From assembly GCF_002287065.1 (NCBI RefSeq), contig NZ_NSJZ01000018.1, positions 1 to 52,654 of the forward strand: 52,654 nucleotides of DNA, written 5' to 3'. The position numbers were made by a program, and so were the translations under genes. Under the pieces are notes generated by a model. The model worked only from the letters and a program-made list of their open reading frames with translations. It made no database searches and had not been told where the DNA came from. The DNA is from Paracoccus salipaludis. GTDB taxonomy: Bacteria > Pseudomonadota > Alphaproteobacteria > Rhodobacterales > Rhodobacteraceae. This document shows positions 1-8,270 of the stretch, piece by piece (the first letter of the stretch is position 1; every line of letters starts with the position of its first letter).

Positions 1-85
1 CCCATCCCGAACTCGGCCGTTAAGCGCCGTCGCGCCAATGGTACTGCGTCTCAAGACGTGGGAGAGTAGGTCACCGCCAGACCTG
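1..85 (+). rRNA. rrf: 5S ribosomal RNA, 3' part
   Basis: The window opens inside a 5S rRNA. The stretch from CCCATCCCGAACTCGG to the end near GGTCACCGCCAGACC is the conserved 3' two thirds of bacterial 5S, including the loop C region and the GGGAGAGTAGGTC helix. The 5' third lies outside the window. The end at about 85 is approximate. A tRNA-fMet follows 87 bases later, the usual end of a Rhodobacteraceae rRNA operon. Confidence 0.93.
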
Positions 86-172
86 GAAAGAAACGCAAAC
101 CTCTCCGAAACGATCACACAACCCCCGCACCCAAAAACCCGCGGGGAACCCGCTGCGCAAACGCAGCTCGGA

Positions 173-249
<77 letters not shown>

Positions 250-274
250 CTTCTACTAACACTATCAGCTTCCT

Positions 275-304
275 ACGCAGCGCCCCACAGGGCGCTTTCT
301 GCGT
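275..304 (+). terminator. Terminator of the rRNA/tRNA operon
   Basis: A two-tier hairpin: outer stem ACGCAG (275-280) with CTGCGT (299-304), and inner stem AGCGCCC (279-285) with GGGCGCT (290-296) around a CACA loop. The two tiers share bases, so they are alternatives or partly stacked. It sits 26 bases after the tRNA, where transcription should end. The following T run is short. Confidence 0.6.
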
Positions 305-648
305 TCCGCAAACGTGTCAACACAGTGTCAGCAAAACACAGGCGCCGGGGGGCAGGGAATGAGGCGCGCCCCAGTGCGCCACCGCGGTCGTCGCGACTAT
401 CGACATGGTGAGTCAGTCCACCGGACTCCCACAAGGGGAGGCGCGGAGCTGAAAGCGCCAGCTCCTTGTGCAGTCGGACGCTGGCCACCCAAGGCCCTCA
501 CCGGCGCGGGCGTGACACCTGTTGTACGTCGAAAGTTGGCTGGCCGAACACGAATGCCCGAGTCTGGCGGTATTCCCCTTCAGGGCTGGAGCGCCTGCCG
601 CTGACCCGCCCCTGCAAGCTCAGCGGCCAGCCCCAAGTTGGCACGCAA
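305..648. other. Gap without recognisable gene
   Basis: About 340 bases between the rRNA-operon terminator and the end of the glycosyltransferase remnant. Short open frames exist on both strands, but none shows a recognisable family, a convincing ribosome binding site or consistent codon use. It is probably flanking DNA of the decayed mobile region that follows. Confidence 0.4.
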
Positions 649-1785
649 CTATGCTGTGAAGCTCTGCCCGACTCCGCGCGCATATAGTCGAGTACGTCGC
701 CGCCAGACTGATTGTTCGGCGATCACCTGTATGACTGCTTCCGCAAGCTCGCCGGCGTTCGCGGCCAGCCGCCCGCATTTGCCACTGGCCAGCAACCCCT
801 TTGCCCAACCGGCCGGTAGCGCGACCAGTGGTACGCCAGCATGCAGCGCATCGAAGATCGGCCAAGGACCGAAATCAGCATCGCTGGTCAGTACGATCAC
901 GTCGAAGCTCGACAGCCAAGCGGGCGCATGAGTGAATGGGCACTGCGCAAGGCGCAGGGTTCGGCAGACGGCCCCGCCGCGCCTGCCCGCCATTGCGGTC
1001 CCTCCGAGCTGTTCGCCGATCAGCACGACCTCGGCGACGCGCGCCCAGCGGCAGGCGGCGGACACAAGCGGATCGAGACTGCTGATCTCAGTTCCGTCGC
1101 GGCGCGTGGGCCGGCCGACCATGCGACCTTCGGGCGCGCACTGGCCACGGGTTCTGACGGAGCGGTCTCGCGCCATCCCACCGGCTGCATGGTCCAGCGA
1201 CGATGCCGAACGGCGATCCCGTTTTCCTCCAGAAGCTCGATCTGGGCGGGATGGGTCAGCGAAAGCGCCGCGTCGGCGGCCACGCCGGCGCGCGCCGCCG
1301 GGACGATAAAGAGCGCCGCCGGCAAGGTCGTGGATCTGCACACCCGTGCGCTGCGGATCTGGCGTTCTTGCCACCTCGGCCGCGCGCAGGAAGATCCAAG
1401 CGGCGGCGGTGGGCAGCGGCTGCGAACTCACCAAGACCTGAAAGCCCGGCTGCCCGGCCGCCACAAGCGCGTGCTTCCAATCCTCGAACAGCCATCGTCG
1501 GTTCTCGCAGACCACGTTGATGACCGGCACGGGTGCGCAATGGCTCAGCGCCGGGACCAGTCGGGCGGCCGGAGGCGGCGGCCGGTCCCCCCTGCCAACG
1601 GCCTGGTCGATCAGCGTGGCGGCCCGACGGGGGGCGCGCGCCTGCTGAAGCCTCCACTGCTGGCGGATGAGGTTATGCGCATAGGCCCGGCGGCTGGCCA
1701 CCGGCTCGGCCGCCGCTGCGCTTTCGGTCAGTTGTGACCAGTCCTCGGGGACGGCGGTCAGGAAGGGCGTGCGCGGCAGACTCAT
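649..1785 (-). pseudogene. Glycosyltransferase (GT-B type), double-frameshifted
   Basis: The open frame is uninterrupted over 378 codons, but only its two ends read like protein. The N-terminal part (VINVVCENRRWLFEDW) and the C-terminal part (FDVIVLTSDADFGPWPIFDALHAG and onward) look like a GT-B glycosyltransferase; the latter resembles the donor-binding domain with its acidic motif followed by a GVPLVALPAG-like segment. Between about 1310 and 1135 the sensible protein (ALSLTHPAQIELLEENGIA) lies in another frame. Two compensating indels have therefore scrambled roughly 58 residues. The ATG overlaps the stop of the IS3 orfA remnant upstream as ATGA, exactly where an IS3 orfB would start, so this 5' end may be borrowed from the IS. 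The substrate is unknown. Sequencing error is an alternative explanation for the shifts. Confidence 0.55.
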
Positions 1786-2147
1786 GGCTTTGCACCCCCG
1801 TCTGATGGAGCAGCTTGGGGGCCGCTGATCACGAAGGATCTCGCGCTGCCGTTCGCGGTCGGAATCCGCGGTGCTTTTTTGGCAAGATCCAGCTCCATCG
1901 TGAGCTGACCCACCTTCCGCTCGAGCGCGGCGATGCGGGCTTCGTATTCAGCAATGACGCTTGCCTCGGCCCCCTCGTCATTCAACTTGCCTCGGTTGAA
2001 CTGTGTCAGCCTCAGTTGGATGAGGTTGGCGGAGAGATTGTGGCTGCGCTGCGCATCTCGCCGCATGGGGACACCGGCGCGGATGTCCTGGCAGAGCTGC
2101 AGCTTGAACGGTGTCGCATGCCGACGGTAGGGACCTCGTGATGTCAT
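1782..2147 (-). mobile_element. IS3-family orfA remnant (transposase N-terminal protein)
   Basis: The 121-residue product begins MTSRGPYRRHATPFKLQL and contains a helix-turn-helix followed by a coiled coil (EYEARIAALERKVGQLTMEL). This is the pattern of IS3-family OrfA proteins, which bind the element ends and are joined to OrfB by frameshifting. The frame looks full length, ending in PSDGGAKP. The catalytic OrfB is missing: the overlapping downstream frame is a glycosyltransferase instead of a DDE integrase core. The element is thus a truncated, non-autonomous remnant. Confidence 0.75.
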
Positions 2148-2588
2148 GAGCCTTCTCCGATCAAGGCCCTCCAGCGTATCAGTTTCTCAGGGTCTTGGGG
2201 TCCAGCCCAAGTGGTTCACTCCAGACCCGGGTCAGTTCCGGGTGGAAATCAACAACCAGAGTGATTAGAGAGCTTTTCAGAGGGCGGACCAGCGTTCCGG
2301 CACCGTCTCCAGACGGCCGTTGGCACGCCTGATCATGCCCCCGGGCGATCCGGGAAATTACACCAGCTTGAAGGACGTGACCTGTCCAAGAAGAATGGGT
2401 TCGGTTTCCCGGGGCGAAAAACCGGAAATTCTGTCCTCCCGCCCGATCCGACGGTTTCATGTCGTCGTGCTGGGGGAGATTTCCTGCAACTTTCGTGTTG
2501 CGGACGACTCTCGTGAGCCCAACTTCCGTAAGATTTCGGACAGTAGCGTAACCGGGTCTAGTCCCCAGCCGGACAGAAACGATTTCCC
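2148..2588. other. Mobile-DNA gap, possible res site next to resolvase remnant
   Basis: No gene is recognised in these 440 bases. The last 110 bases before the resolvase start contain short inverted motifs, such as GCAACTTTCGTGTTGC near 2487, and the repeated words TTTCGGACAG and CGTAA. A serine resolvase normally acts on a res site placed just upstream of its gene, so this is a candidate res region. The subsites are not regular enough to define. Confidence 0.25.
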
Positions 2589-3168
2589 ATGGCCCTCTAC
2601 GGCTACGCCCGCGTGTCCAGTACCGACCAAGATCTCTCGCTGCAGGAGGCTGCGCTGCGGGTTGCCGGCTGCCAGGTGGTCCGGGCCGAAAAGAAGACCG
2701 GCACCTCATGGCACGGCCGCGCCGAGCTCGACATCCTGCTGCAGTTCCTGCGCCCGGGCGACCTCTTGTCGTCATTCGCATTGACCGGCTGGCGCGCTCC
2801 CTTAAGAACCTGCAGGACATCGTCCACGAACTGACAGCAAAGGGAGTTACGCTGAAGGCCATCGAGCAACCGGTGGACACCTCGACCGCAGCCGGCAAAG
2901 GCTTTCTTCGACATGCTGGGATCGTCGCCGAGTTCGAGACCAACCTGCGCCGCGAGCGGCAGATGGGGGGATTGCCGCAGCGAAGGCGCGCGGCGCCTGC
3001 AAGGGGCGCAAGCCGAAGATCGACCCGGACGAGGTCCGCCAGCTGCACGGGAAAGAAGGGCTCAGTCCAACTGCCATCGCCCGGCGGCTCGGGATCGCGC
3101 GGTCGTCGGTCTACAGGTTTCTGCCGGCGACAGATCAGGCAGGCTCACAACAAAGCACAAAAGCTTAG
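2589..3168 (+). pseudogene. Serine recombinase (resolvase/invertase), multiply frameshifted
   Basis: The protein is spread over three frames. Frame one gives MALYGYARVSSTDQDLSLQE with the catalytic serine (RVSS). Frame two starts near 2765 and gives VVIRIDRLARSLKNLQDIV and later AEFETNLRRERQ. Frame three starts near 2971 and gives KGRKPKIDPDEV plus a C-terminal helix-turn-helix (LSPTAIARRLGIARSSVY), ending at TAG 3166-3168. The short segment AKAFFDMLG near 2897-2925 is again in another frame. At least four indels are needed, so no active resolvase can be made. The family normally resolves Tn3-like cointegrates or inverts DNA. Its remains next to tRNA-fMet suggest an old transposon or island. 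Confidence 0.82.
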
Positions 3169-3276
3169 CTTGGAGAGAAGCCAGCTACCACCCGGCAATC
3201 TGTGGGTCCACCCTCTCCCCCCGTGCGCTTGAGCGCCTTCCACTGGCGCATCCTTCGCCTCGAGTTCGGGCTCTTA

Positions 3277-3311
3277 TCTCAGCTGCCGTAATACGAGCGG
3301 GGCAGCTGAGA
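3277..3311 (-). terminator. Hairpin, probable end of the sugar-acid operon
   Basis: A perfect 11-base-pair inverted repeat, TCTCAGCTGCC (3277-3287) and GGCAGCTGAGA (3301-3311), with a 13-base loop. It lies 44 bases beyond the stop of the aldehyde dehydrogenase, the last gene of the minus-strand operon. No T run follows on the minus strand, so a Rho-independent role is plausible but not proven. Confidence 0.45.
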
Positions 3312-3354
3312 CTCAGGATATGTCAGATCCGGTATCATGCTAAATTATCAACTC

Positions 3355-4869
3355 TCAGCGCAGATCCCTCGGCAGCAGTGTGTCGGGCAGGTTCTGGTAG
3401 CAGACGGGCCGCAGGAAGCGGCGGATGGAGAGCGTGCCGACGGAGGTGGCGCCGAAGTTGGTGCTGGCGGGATAGGGGCCACCATGAACCATGCTGTCGG
3501 CCACTTCGACGCCCGTGGGGAAGCCATTTGCCAGGACGCGCCCAGCCATCCGCTCGAGGACCGGCATCAGGCGACGGGCCAGATCTGTGTCGCCCTCGTC
3601 CAATTGCAGCGTCGCTGTCAGCTGGCCCACGAAGCTGCGCGCCACCTCCTCCATCTGCGCTGAGTCGCGAACGCGAATAATCAGGCCCAAGGGACCAAAG
3701 ACCTCTTCGGCCAGCTCGTGGTTCTCCAGCCAGTCATCGGCCGCAACCTCGAACAGGTAAGGCGAGGCGTTGCGCGCGGCGCAGGTCGCGGTCAGGAGCG
3801 AGCGGACCCCTTTGCCGGCTTCCACACGTGCTGCGCCGCTGCGGTAGGCCTCGGCCATGCCGTCGGTCAGCATGGTCTGGGGCGCAATGGCGGACAGCGC
3901 CTCCTTGGCGGCCCCGGCGAAAGTGTCCGCCTCCGGCCCGTCGACCACCACGGTAATGCCGGGGTTGGTGCAGAACTGGCCCGCGCCCATGGTCAGGCTG
4001 GCCGCCCAGCCTTGACCGATCTCGGCTCCGCGCGCCGAAGCTGCCTCCGGCAGCACAAACATCGGGTTTACGCTGCCCAGTTCGCCAAAGAAGGGGATCG
4101 GCTCGGGGCGGGCGGCGCACAGGTTGTAGAGCGCGCGACCGCCACCCAAGGAGCCGGTAAAGCCCACCGCCTTGATGCGCGGGTCGGTGACCAGCGCCTC
4201 GCCCACGTCGCGCTTGCCGCCCTGCACCAGGCTGAAGATGCCGGGGTTCAGGCCGCACCGCGCAATGGCCGCCACAACCGCGTCGGCCACGATCTCTCCG
4301 GTGCCGGGATGGGCGCTGTGGCCCTTGACGACAACCGTGCAGCCCGCGGCCAGAGCCGCGGCCGTGTCGCCGCCTGCGACCGAGAAGGCCAGCGGGAAGT
4401 TCGAGGCGCCAAAGACCGCCACCGGGCCAATGGGGCGCTGCATCATGCGCAGGTCGGGGCGCGGCAGCGGCTGGCGGTCGGGCAGCGCTTTGTCGTGGCG
4501 GCGGTCGAGGTAGTCGCCCTTGCGGATGTGCTCGGCAAAGAGGCGCAGCTGACCGATGGTGCGGCCCCGTTCGCCCTGCAGGCGCGCCTGTGGCAGGCCG
4601 GTCTCGGCGCTGCCGATGGCGGTAATGGCCTCGCCGCGGGTTTCGATCTCCTCGGCAATGGCTTCCAGAAGCTTCGCGCGCTCCTCGCGCGTGGTGGCCG
4701 AGAACTCTTCGAAGGCGGCATGGGCGGCGGCGCAGGCCCGCGCAACCATCTCGGGAGTGCCCGCCGAGAACTCATGGGCCGTGCCCTCGACCGGCGCCGA
4801 GGAGAAGCGCCCTTCCGTCCGGATCTTTTCGCCGGCAATCAGGTGATCACCATGGGGTATATAGGTCAT
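3355..4869 (-). CDS. 2-oxoglutarate semialdehyde (2,5-dioxovalerate) dehydrogenase
   Basis: A 504-residue NAD(P)-dependent aldehyde dehydrogenase. The expected catalytic residues are visible: Asn157 in GASNFPLAFS, Glu263 in FFGELGSVNP and the nucleophile Cys300 in GAGQFCTNPG. The FFGELGSVNP/GQFCTNPG pair is typical of the alpha-ketoglutaric semialdehyde dehydrogenase branch, which makes 2-oxoglutarate in non-phosphorylative pentose and hexarate pathways. The chosen ATG at 4869 follows the stop of the rraA-like gene by one base. A start 21 bases further upstream is possible but would overlap that gene. It is the last gene of the operon after dehydratase and DHDPS-like genes, which fixes its role as the final oxidation step. 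The original sugar acid cannot be told from this gene. Confidence 0.88.
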   Translation of the reverse strand: MTYIPHGDHLIAGEKIRTEGRFSSAPVEGTAHEFSAGTPEMVARACAAAHAAFEEFSATTREERAKLLEAIAEEIETRGEAITAIGSAETGLPQARLQGERGRTIGQLRLFAEHIRKGDYLDRRHDKALPDRQPLPRPDLRMMQRPIGPVAVFGASNFPLAFSVAGGDTAAALAAGCTVVVKGHSAHPGTGEIVADAVVAAIARCGLNPGIFSLVQGGKRDVGEALVTDPRIKAVGFTGSLGGGRALYNLCAARPEPIPFFGELGSVNPMFVLPEAASARGAEIGQGWAASLTMGAGQFCTNPGITVVVDGPEADTFAGAAKEALSAIAPQTMLTDGMAEAYRSGAARVEAGKGVRSLLTATCAARNASPYLFEVAADDWLENHELAEEVFGPLGLIIRVRDSAQMEEVARSFVGQLTATLQLDEGDTDLARRLMPVLERMAGRVLANGFPTGVEVADSMVHGGPYPASTNFGATSVGTLSIRRFLRPVCYQNLPDTLLPRDLR

Positions 4870-4870
4870 G

Positions 4871-5596
4871 TCAGCGTCCTGACCGTTCACGCCATTCGGC
4901 GTATTTCGTCAGATTGTCCTCATCCGTTGCCGGATAAAGGCCGATGATGCCAGCACCTGCCTGCACCTGTTCCAGGACAAAGTCCTCGTAGGACTCCATA
5001 CCCGTACATTCATCCGCGATCTCGTCGGCCAGATGGGCGGGAATGACCATGACCCCATCGCCGTCGCCCAGCATAACGTCGCCCGGAAAGACCGGTGCGT
5101 CGCCGCAGGAGATGGGCACGTTGATCTCGATGGCCTCGTGCAGCGTCAGGTTGGTAGGCGCCGAGGGGCGCGCAAAATAGGCCGGCATGTCGAGCGCAGC
5201 GATGCCTGCGGCATCCCGCACCCCGCCGTCAGAGACAACGCCCGCGGCGCCGCGCAACGCCAGCCGCGTGATCAGGATCGAACCGGCGGTTGCGGCGCGG
5301 GCATCCTTGCGGGCGTCCATGACGAGGACATGACCCTCGGGGCAGGTTTCCACGGCGACGCGCTGCTTATGGTCGCGATTGCGGAAAACCGTCAGGGGGT
5401 TGCGGTCCTCGCGCGCCGGGATGTAGCGCAGCGTGAAGGCTTGCCCCACCATGGTGACCGGCTTGCGTTCGACCGGCACAACGCCTTGGACGAACTGGTT
5501 GCGCAACCCGCGCTTGAAGAGCGCCGTGGCCACGGAGGCGGTCGACACCTTTTTCAGCTTTTCGCGCGTAGCGTCGGACAAGACGTAGTCGGTCAT
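4871..5596 (-). CDS. RraA-like family protein (possible aldolase/decarboxylase)
   Basis: A 241-residue protein of the RraA/dimethylmenaquinone methyltransferase-like fold. The motif SDGGVRD carries the Arg-Asp pair that, in the characterised HMG/CHA-aldolase-type members, binds substrate and the divalent metal. E. coli RraA, the RNase E inhibitor, is a shorter protein of about 160 residues. Retention of the VRD motif argues for an enzyme acting on a keto acid of the pathway rather than an RNase regulator, but this is inference. Members of this family recur in arabonate and xylonate degradation operons. The ATG at 5596 overlaps the previous stop as ATGA, so translation is probably coupled. An upstream in-frame start would add six residues. 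Confidence 0.75.
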   Translation of the reverse strand: MTDYVLSDATREKLKKVSTASVATALFKRGLRNQFVQGVVPVERKPVTMVGQAFTLRYIPAREDRNPLTVFRNRDHKQRVAVETCPEGHVLVMDARKDARAATAGSILITRLALRGAAGVVSDGGVRDAAGIAALDMPAYFARPSAPTNLTLHEAIEINVPISCGDAPVFPGDVMLGDGDGVMVIPAHLADEIADECTGMESYEDFVLEQVQAGAGIIGLYPATDEDNLTKYAEWRERSGR

Positions 5597-6507
5597 ACGG
5601 TTTCCTCCAGGCAAAGGTTGTTGGCGGCCATGAAGCGGTCAAGCTTGTCCTGCTGGGCCGCCGTCAGCGGCCAGGCCGAGGGCGGGCGGGTCGGGCCGCA
5701 GTCGAGCCCCTGCGCGATCAGCGCCGCCTTGACGCCGGTGACGTTGGTGCCGTTCATTTCCTCGGCCCGGATGTCCTCAAAGGCGCGCATCCCGGCGATC
5801 AGCGCGTTGGCGCCGTGGTAGTCGCCCGCCTCCAGCGCCGCGTGGATGGCGACCGAGCGCTCAGGCCAGACGTTGATGAGCCCCGAGGTGAAGCCCCGCG
5901 CACCTACGGCATAGAAGGTAGGCGCCCAGACCTCGGCCAGTCCGCCGACCCAGACGATGCCGGGATCGCAGGCGGCCTTCGCCTCGGCCAGCTTCTGCGG
6001 GTTGGGCGTGGCCCATTTCACGCCCCGGACCCCCGGCACCGCGCAAAGGTCCGCAATGGCGCGGATGCCGATGGCGTCGTTGCGCAGGTAGAGCATCATC
6101 GGCAAGCCGTCCGAGGCGTCAGCGACGGCATGAAGGTAATCGACCACGCCCCGCGGGGCGACGAAGGGGTCGGGCGGCTGGTGAACCATCAGCGCCGCCG
6201 CCCCGGCATCGGCCGAGGCGCGCGCCAATCTTTGTGCGTCGCGTATGCCGCGGCCGACGCCGGCCAGCAGCGGCGCGCGGCCGGCGATGATCCCGGCAAC
6301 CTCGGTCGCCATGGCGCAGGCCTCGTCGGTGGTCAGGGCATAGAACTCGCCCGTGTTGCCGTTCACCACCGGCATGTGCATCCCGGCGCCAAGCGCGCGG
6401 TCGATGATGGGGACAAGCCGCTGCGGCGCGATCTCGCCCGCCGCGTCATAGGGCGTCACCAGGATGCCCGAGATGCCCGTCAGAGCCTGGTCCAGCGTCA
6501 GGGCCAT
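5593..6507 (-). CDS. DHDPS-family 2-keto-3-deoxy-sugar-acid dehydratase
   Basis: A 304-residue member of the dihydrodipicolinate synthase/N-acetylneuraminate lyase superfamily. It has a (beta/alpha)8 core with the phosphate/carboxylate-binding NGNTGEFYALT loop, the Tyr of MLYLRND, and the Schiff-base Lys in GVRGVKWATPNP. In this gene order (IlvD/Edd dehydratase upstream, semialdehyde dehydrogenase downstream) such proteins convert 2-keto-3-deoxy-pentonate, or 5-keto-4-deoxy-glucarate, to 2-oxoglutarate semialdehyde by dehydration. An aldolase producing pyruvate plus an aldehyde is the alternative reaction in the family. The presence of the semialdehyde dehydrogenase favours the dehydratase. 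The gene overlaps both neighbours by ATGA or near-contact, indicating a tightly coupled operon. Confidence 0.82.
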   Translation of the reverse strand: MALTLDQALTGISGILVTPYDAAGEIAPQRLVPIIDRALGAGMHMPVVNGNTGEFYALTTDEACAMATEVAGIIAGRAPLLAGVGRGIRDAQRLARASADAGAAALMVHQPPDPFVAPRGVVDYLHAVADASDGLPMMLYLRNDAIGIRAIADLCAVPGVRGVKWATPNPQKLAEAKAACDPGIVWVGGLAEVWAPTFYAVGARGFTSGLINVWPERSVAIHAALEAGDYHGANALIAGMRAFEDIRAEEMNGTNVTGVKAALIAQGLDCGPTRPPSAWPLTAAQQDKLDRFMAANNLCLEETV

Positions 6508-8270
6508 CAGAAGATCTCCGGCTCGCCGGCGGCGGAACCGAAGCCGCGTTCAAGGAAGTCGAAGTCGCAACCCTTGTCGGCCTGGGTGACGTGGCGCGAG
6601 AACATCCAGCCCCAGCCCCGGTCATAGCGCGGTGGCGGCGCCACCCATGCGGCGCGGCGGGCGGCGATCTCGTCCTCAGACACCAGCATGTCAAGGCGGC
6701 GCGCCGGCAGGTCCAGCCGCACGATGTCGCCCGTCCGCAGCAGCGCCAGCGGCCCGCCGACGTGGCTTTCAGGCGCCACATGCAGCACGCAGGCCCCGTA
6801 GGAGGTGCCCGACATCCGCGCATCCGAGATCCGCAGCATGTCGCGGTGACCCTGCCTGATCAGCGCCTTGGGAATGGGCAGCATCCCCCATTCGGGAAAG
6901 CCCGGACCGCCAAGGGGGCCTGCGTTGCGCAGCACCATCACCGTGTCGGGCGTGACCTCCAGGTTCTCGTCGTCAACCGCCGCCTTCATCTCGGGATAGC
7001 TGTCGAAGACCAGCGCCGGACCCTCGTGGACGTGGTATTTCGGGTCGCAGGCGGCGGGCTTGATGACCGCGCCGTCGGGGCAGAGGTTGCCGCGCAGCAC
7101 CGCCAGCGAGCCCTCGTGATAGACCGGGTTCGACAGGGGCCGGATCACGTCGTCGTTGAAGACCTGCGCCCCTTCGAGGTTCTCGCCCATGGTCCGGCCG
7201 GTGACGGTCAGCGCCGACAGGTCCAGCCGGTCCCCGATCTGCTTCATCAGCGCCCGCAGGCCGCCCGCGTAGAAGAAGTCCTCCATCAGGTAGTCCTTGC
7301 CCGAGGGACGGACATTGGCGATCAGCGGGGTAGTGCGGCCAAGCGCGTCGAGGTCGTCCAGCGTCAGGTCCACGCCCGCCCGCCGCGCCATGGCGATCAG
7401 GTGGACGACGGCGTTGGTCGAGCAGCCCGTGGCCATGGCGACGATGGCGGCATTGCGGACGGACGCCGGGGTGACGATCCGGTCGGGGGTCAGGTCCTCC
7501 CACACCATGTCGACGATGCGGCGGCCGCAATCAGCGGCCATGCGCTGGTGCCCGCTGTCCACCGCCGGGACCGACGAGGCGCCGGGCAGGGTCAGCCCCA
7601 TTGCGTCGGTGATCGCCGTCATGGTGCTGGCGGTGCCCATTGTCATGCAGACGCCGGGCGAGCGCGCGATGCCGCCCTGAAGGCCCTGCCACTCTTCGTC
7701 GGTGATGTTGCCCGCGCGGCGCTCGTCCCAGTATTTCCAGGCGTCCGAGCCCGAGCCGAGCTTCTGCCCGGCATAGTTGCCGCGCAGCATCGGGCCGGCG
7801 GGCAGGTAGATCATCGGCACGCCCGCCGTCAGCGCCCCCATGACGAGGCCGGGGGTGGTCTTGTCGCAGCCGCCCATCAGCACGACCCCGTCCAGCGGGT
7901 GGCTGCGGATCTGCTCCTCGGTTTCGATCGCCAGCAGGTTGCGATACAGCATCGAGGTCGGCTTGGTGAAGCTTTCGTCCACCGACAGCGAGGGCAGTTC
8001 GACCGGAAAGCCCCCGGCCGCGAGAACCCCACGCTTCACGTCGCCCGCCCGTTCGCGGAAATGCGCGTGGCACGAGTTCAGCTCGGACCAGGTGTTCAGG
8101 ATGCCGATGATCGGCCGGCCCATGAAGTCGGCCTCGGAATAGCCCAGCTGCATCATCCGCGAGCGGTGCCCGAAGCTGCGCAGGTCGTCGGGCGCGAACC
8201 AGCGGGCGCTGCGCAGCTCGGCGGGGGTCTTTCGGGCCGGCACGGCGGCTTCCTTCATGGGCGCGTTCAT
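6507..8270 (-). CDS. L-arabonate/aldonate dehydratase (IlvD/Edd family)
   Basis: A 587-residue IlvD/Edd-type Fe-S dehydratase that removes water from an aldonic acid to give a 2-keto-3-deoxy acid. Three cysteines, Cys67 (NSCHAHF), Cys135 (MGGCDKTTPG) and Cys208 (SPGVCMTMGT), have the same 68 and 73 residue spacing as the cluster ligands of the characterised Rhizobium L-arabinonate dehydratase, which carries a [2Fe-2S] cluster. The C-terminal SDARMSGTSYG loop with the active-site Ser is intact. Length is normal for the sugar-acid branch. Arabonate, xylonate and fuconate are all possible substrates. The start overlaps the stop of tctA as ATGA, so uptake and first catabolic step are translated together. 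Confidence 0.87.
   Translation of the reverse strand: MNAPMKEAAVPARKTPAELRSARWFAPDDLRSFGHRSRMMQLGYSEADFMGRPIIGILNTWSELNSCHAHFRERAGDVKRGVLAAGGFPVELPSLSVDESFTKPTSMLYRNLLAIETEEQIRSHPLDGVVLMGGCDKTTPGLVMGALTAGVPMIYLPAGPMLRGNYAGQKLGSGSDAWKYWDERRAGNITDEEWQGLQGGIARSPGVCMTMGTASTMTAITDAMGLTLPGASSVPAVDSGHQRMAADCGRRIVDMVWEDLTPDRIVTPASVRNAAIVAMATGCSTNAVVHLIAMARRAGVDLTLDDLDALGRTTPLIANVRPSGKDYLMEDFFYAGGLRALMKQIGDRLDLSALTVTGRTMGENLEGAQVFNDDVIRPLSNPVYHEGSLAVLRGNLCPDGAVIKPAACDPKYHVHEGPALVFDSYPEMKAAVDDENLEVTPDTVMVLRNAGPLGGPGFPEWGMLPIPKALIRQGHRDMLRISDARMSGTSYGACVLHVAPESHVGGPLALLRTGDIVRLDLPARRLDMLVSEDEIAARRAAWVAPPPRYDRGWGWMFSRHVTQADKGCDFDFLERGFGSAAGEPEIF

Noticed and set aside
638..931. Small plus-strand frames around 314-931
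   Set aside because: No ribosome binding sites, no recognisable family, and overlap with the glycosyltransferase remnant on the other strand.
2215..2262. Possible IS21-type terminal sequence (GGGTCAGTTCCGGGTGGAAA)
   Set aside because: The sequence feels familiar from IS21-like ends, but no matching opposite end or istA/istB frame is present in the window.
575..3260. Direct repeat that could bound a tRNA-linked island (GAGCGCCT near 590 and near 3233)
   Set aside because: Only short, imperfect matches are seen, and the 3' end of tRNA-fMet is not repeated downstream.
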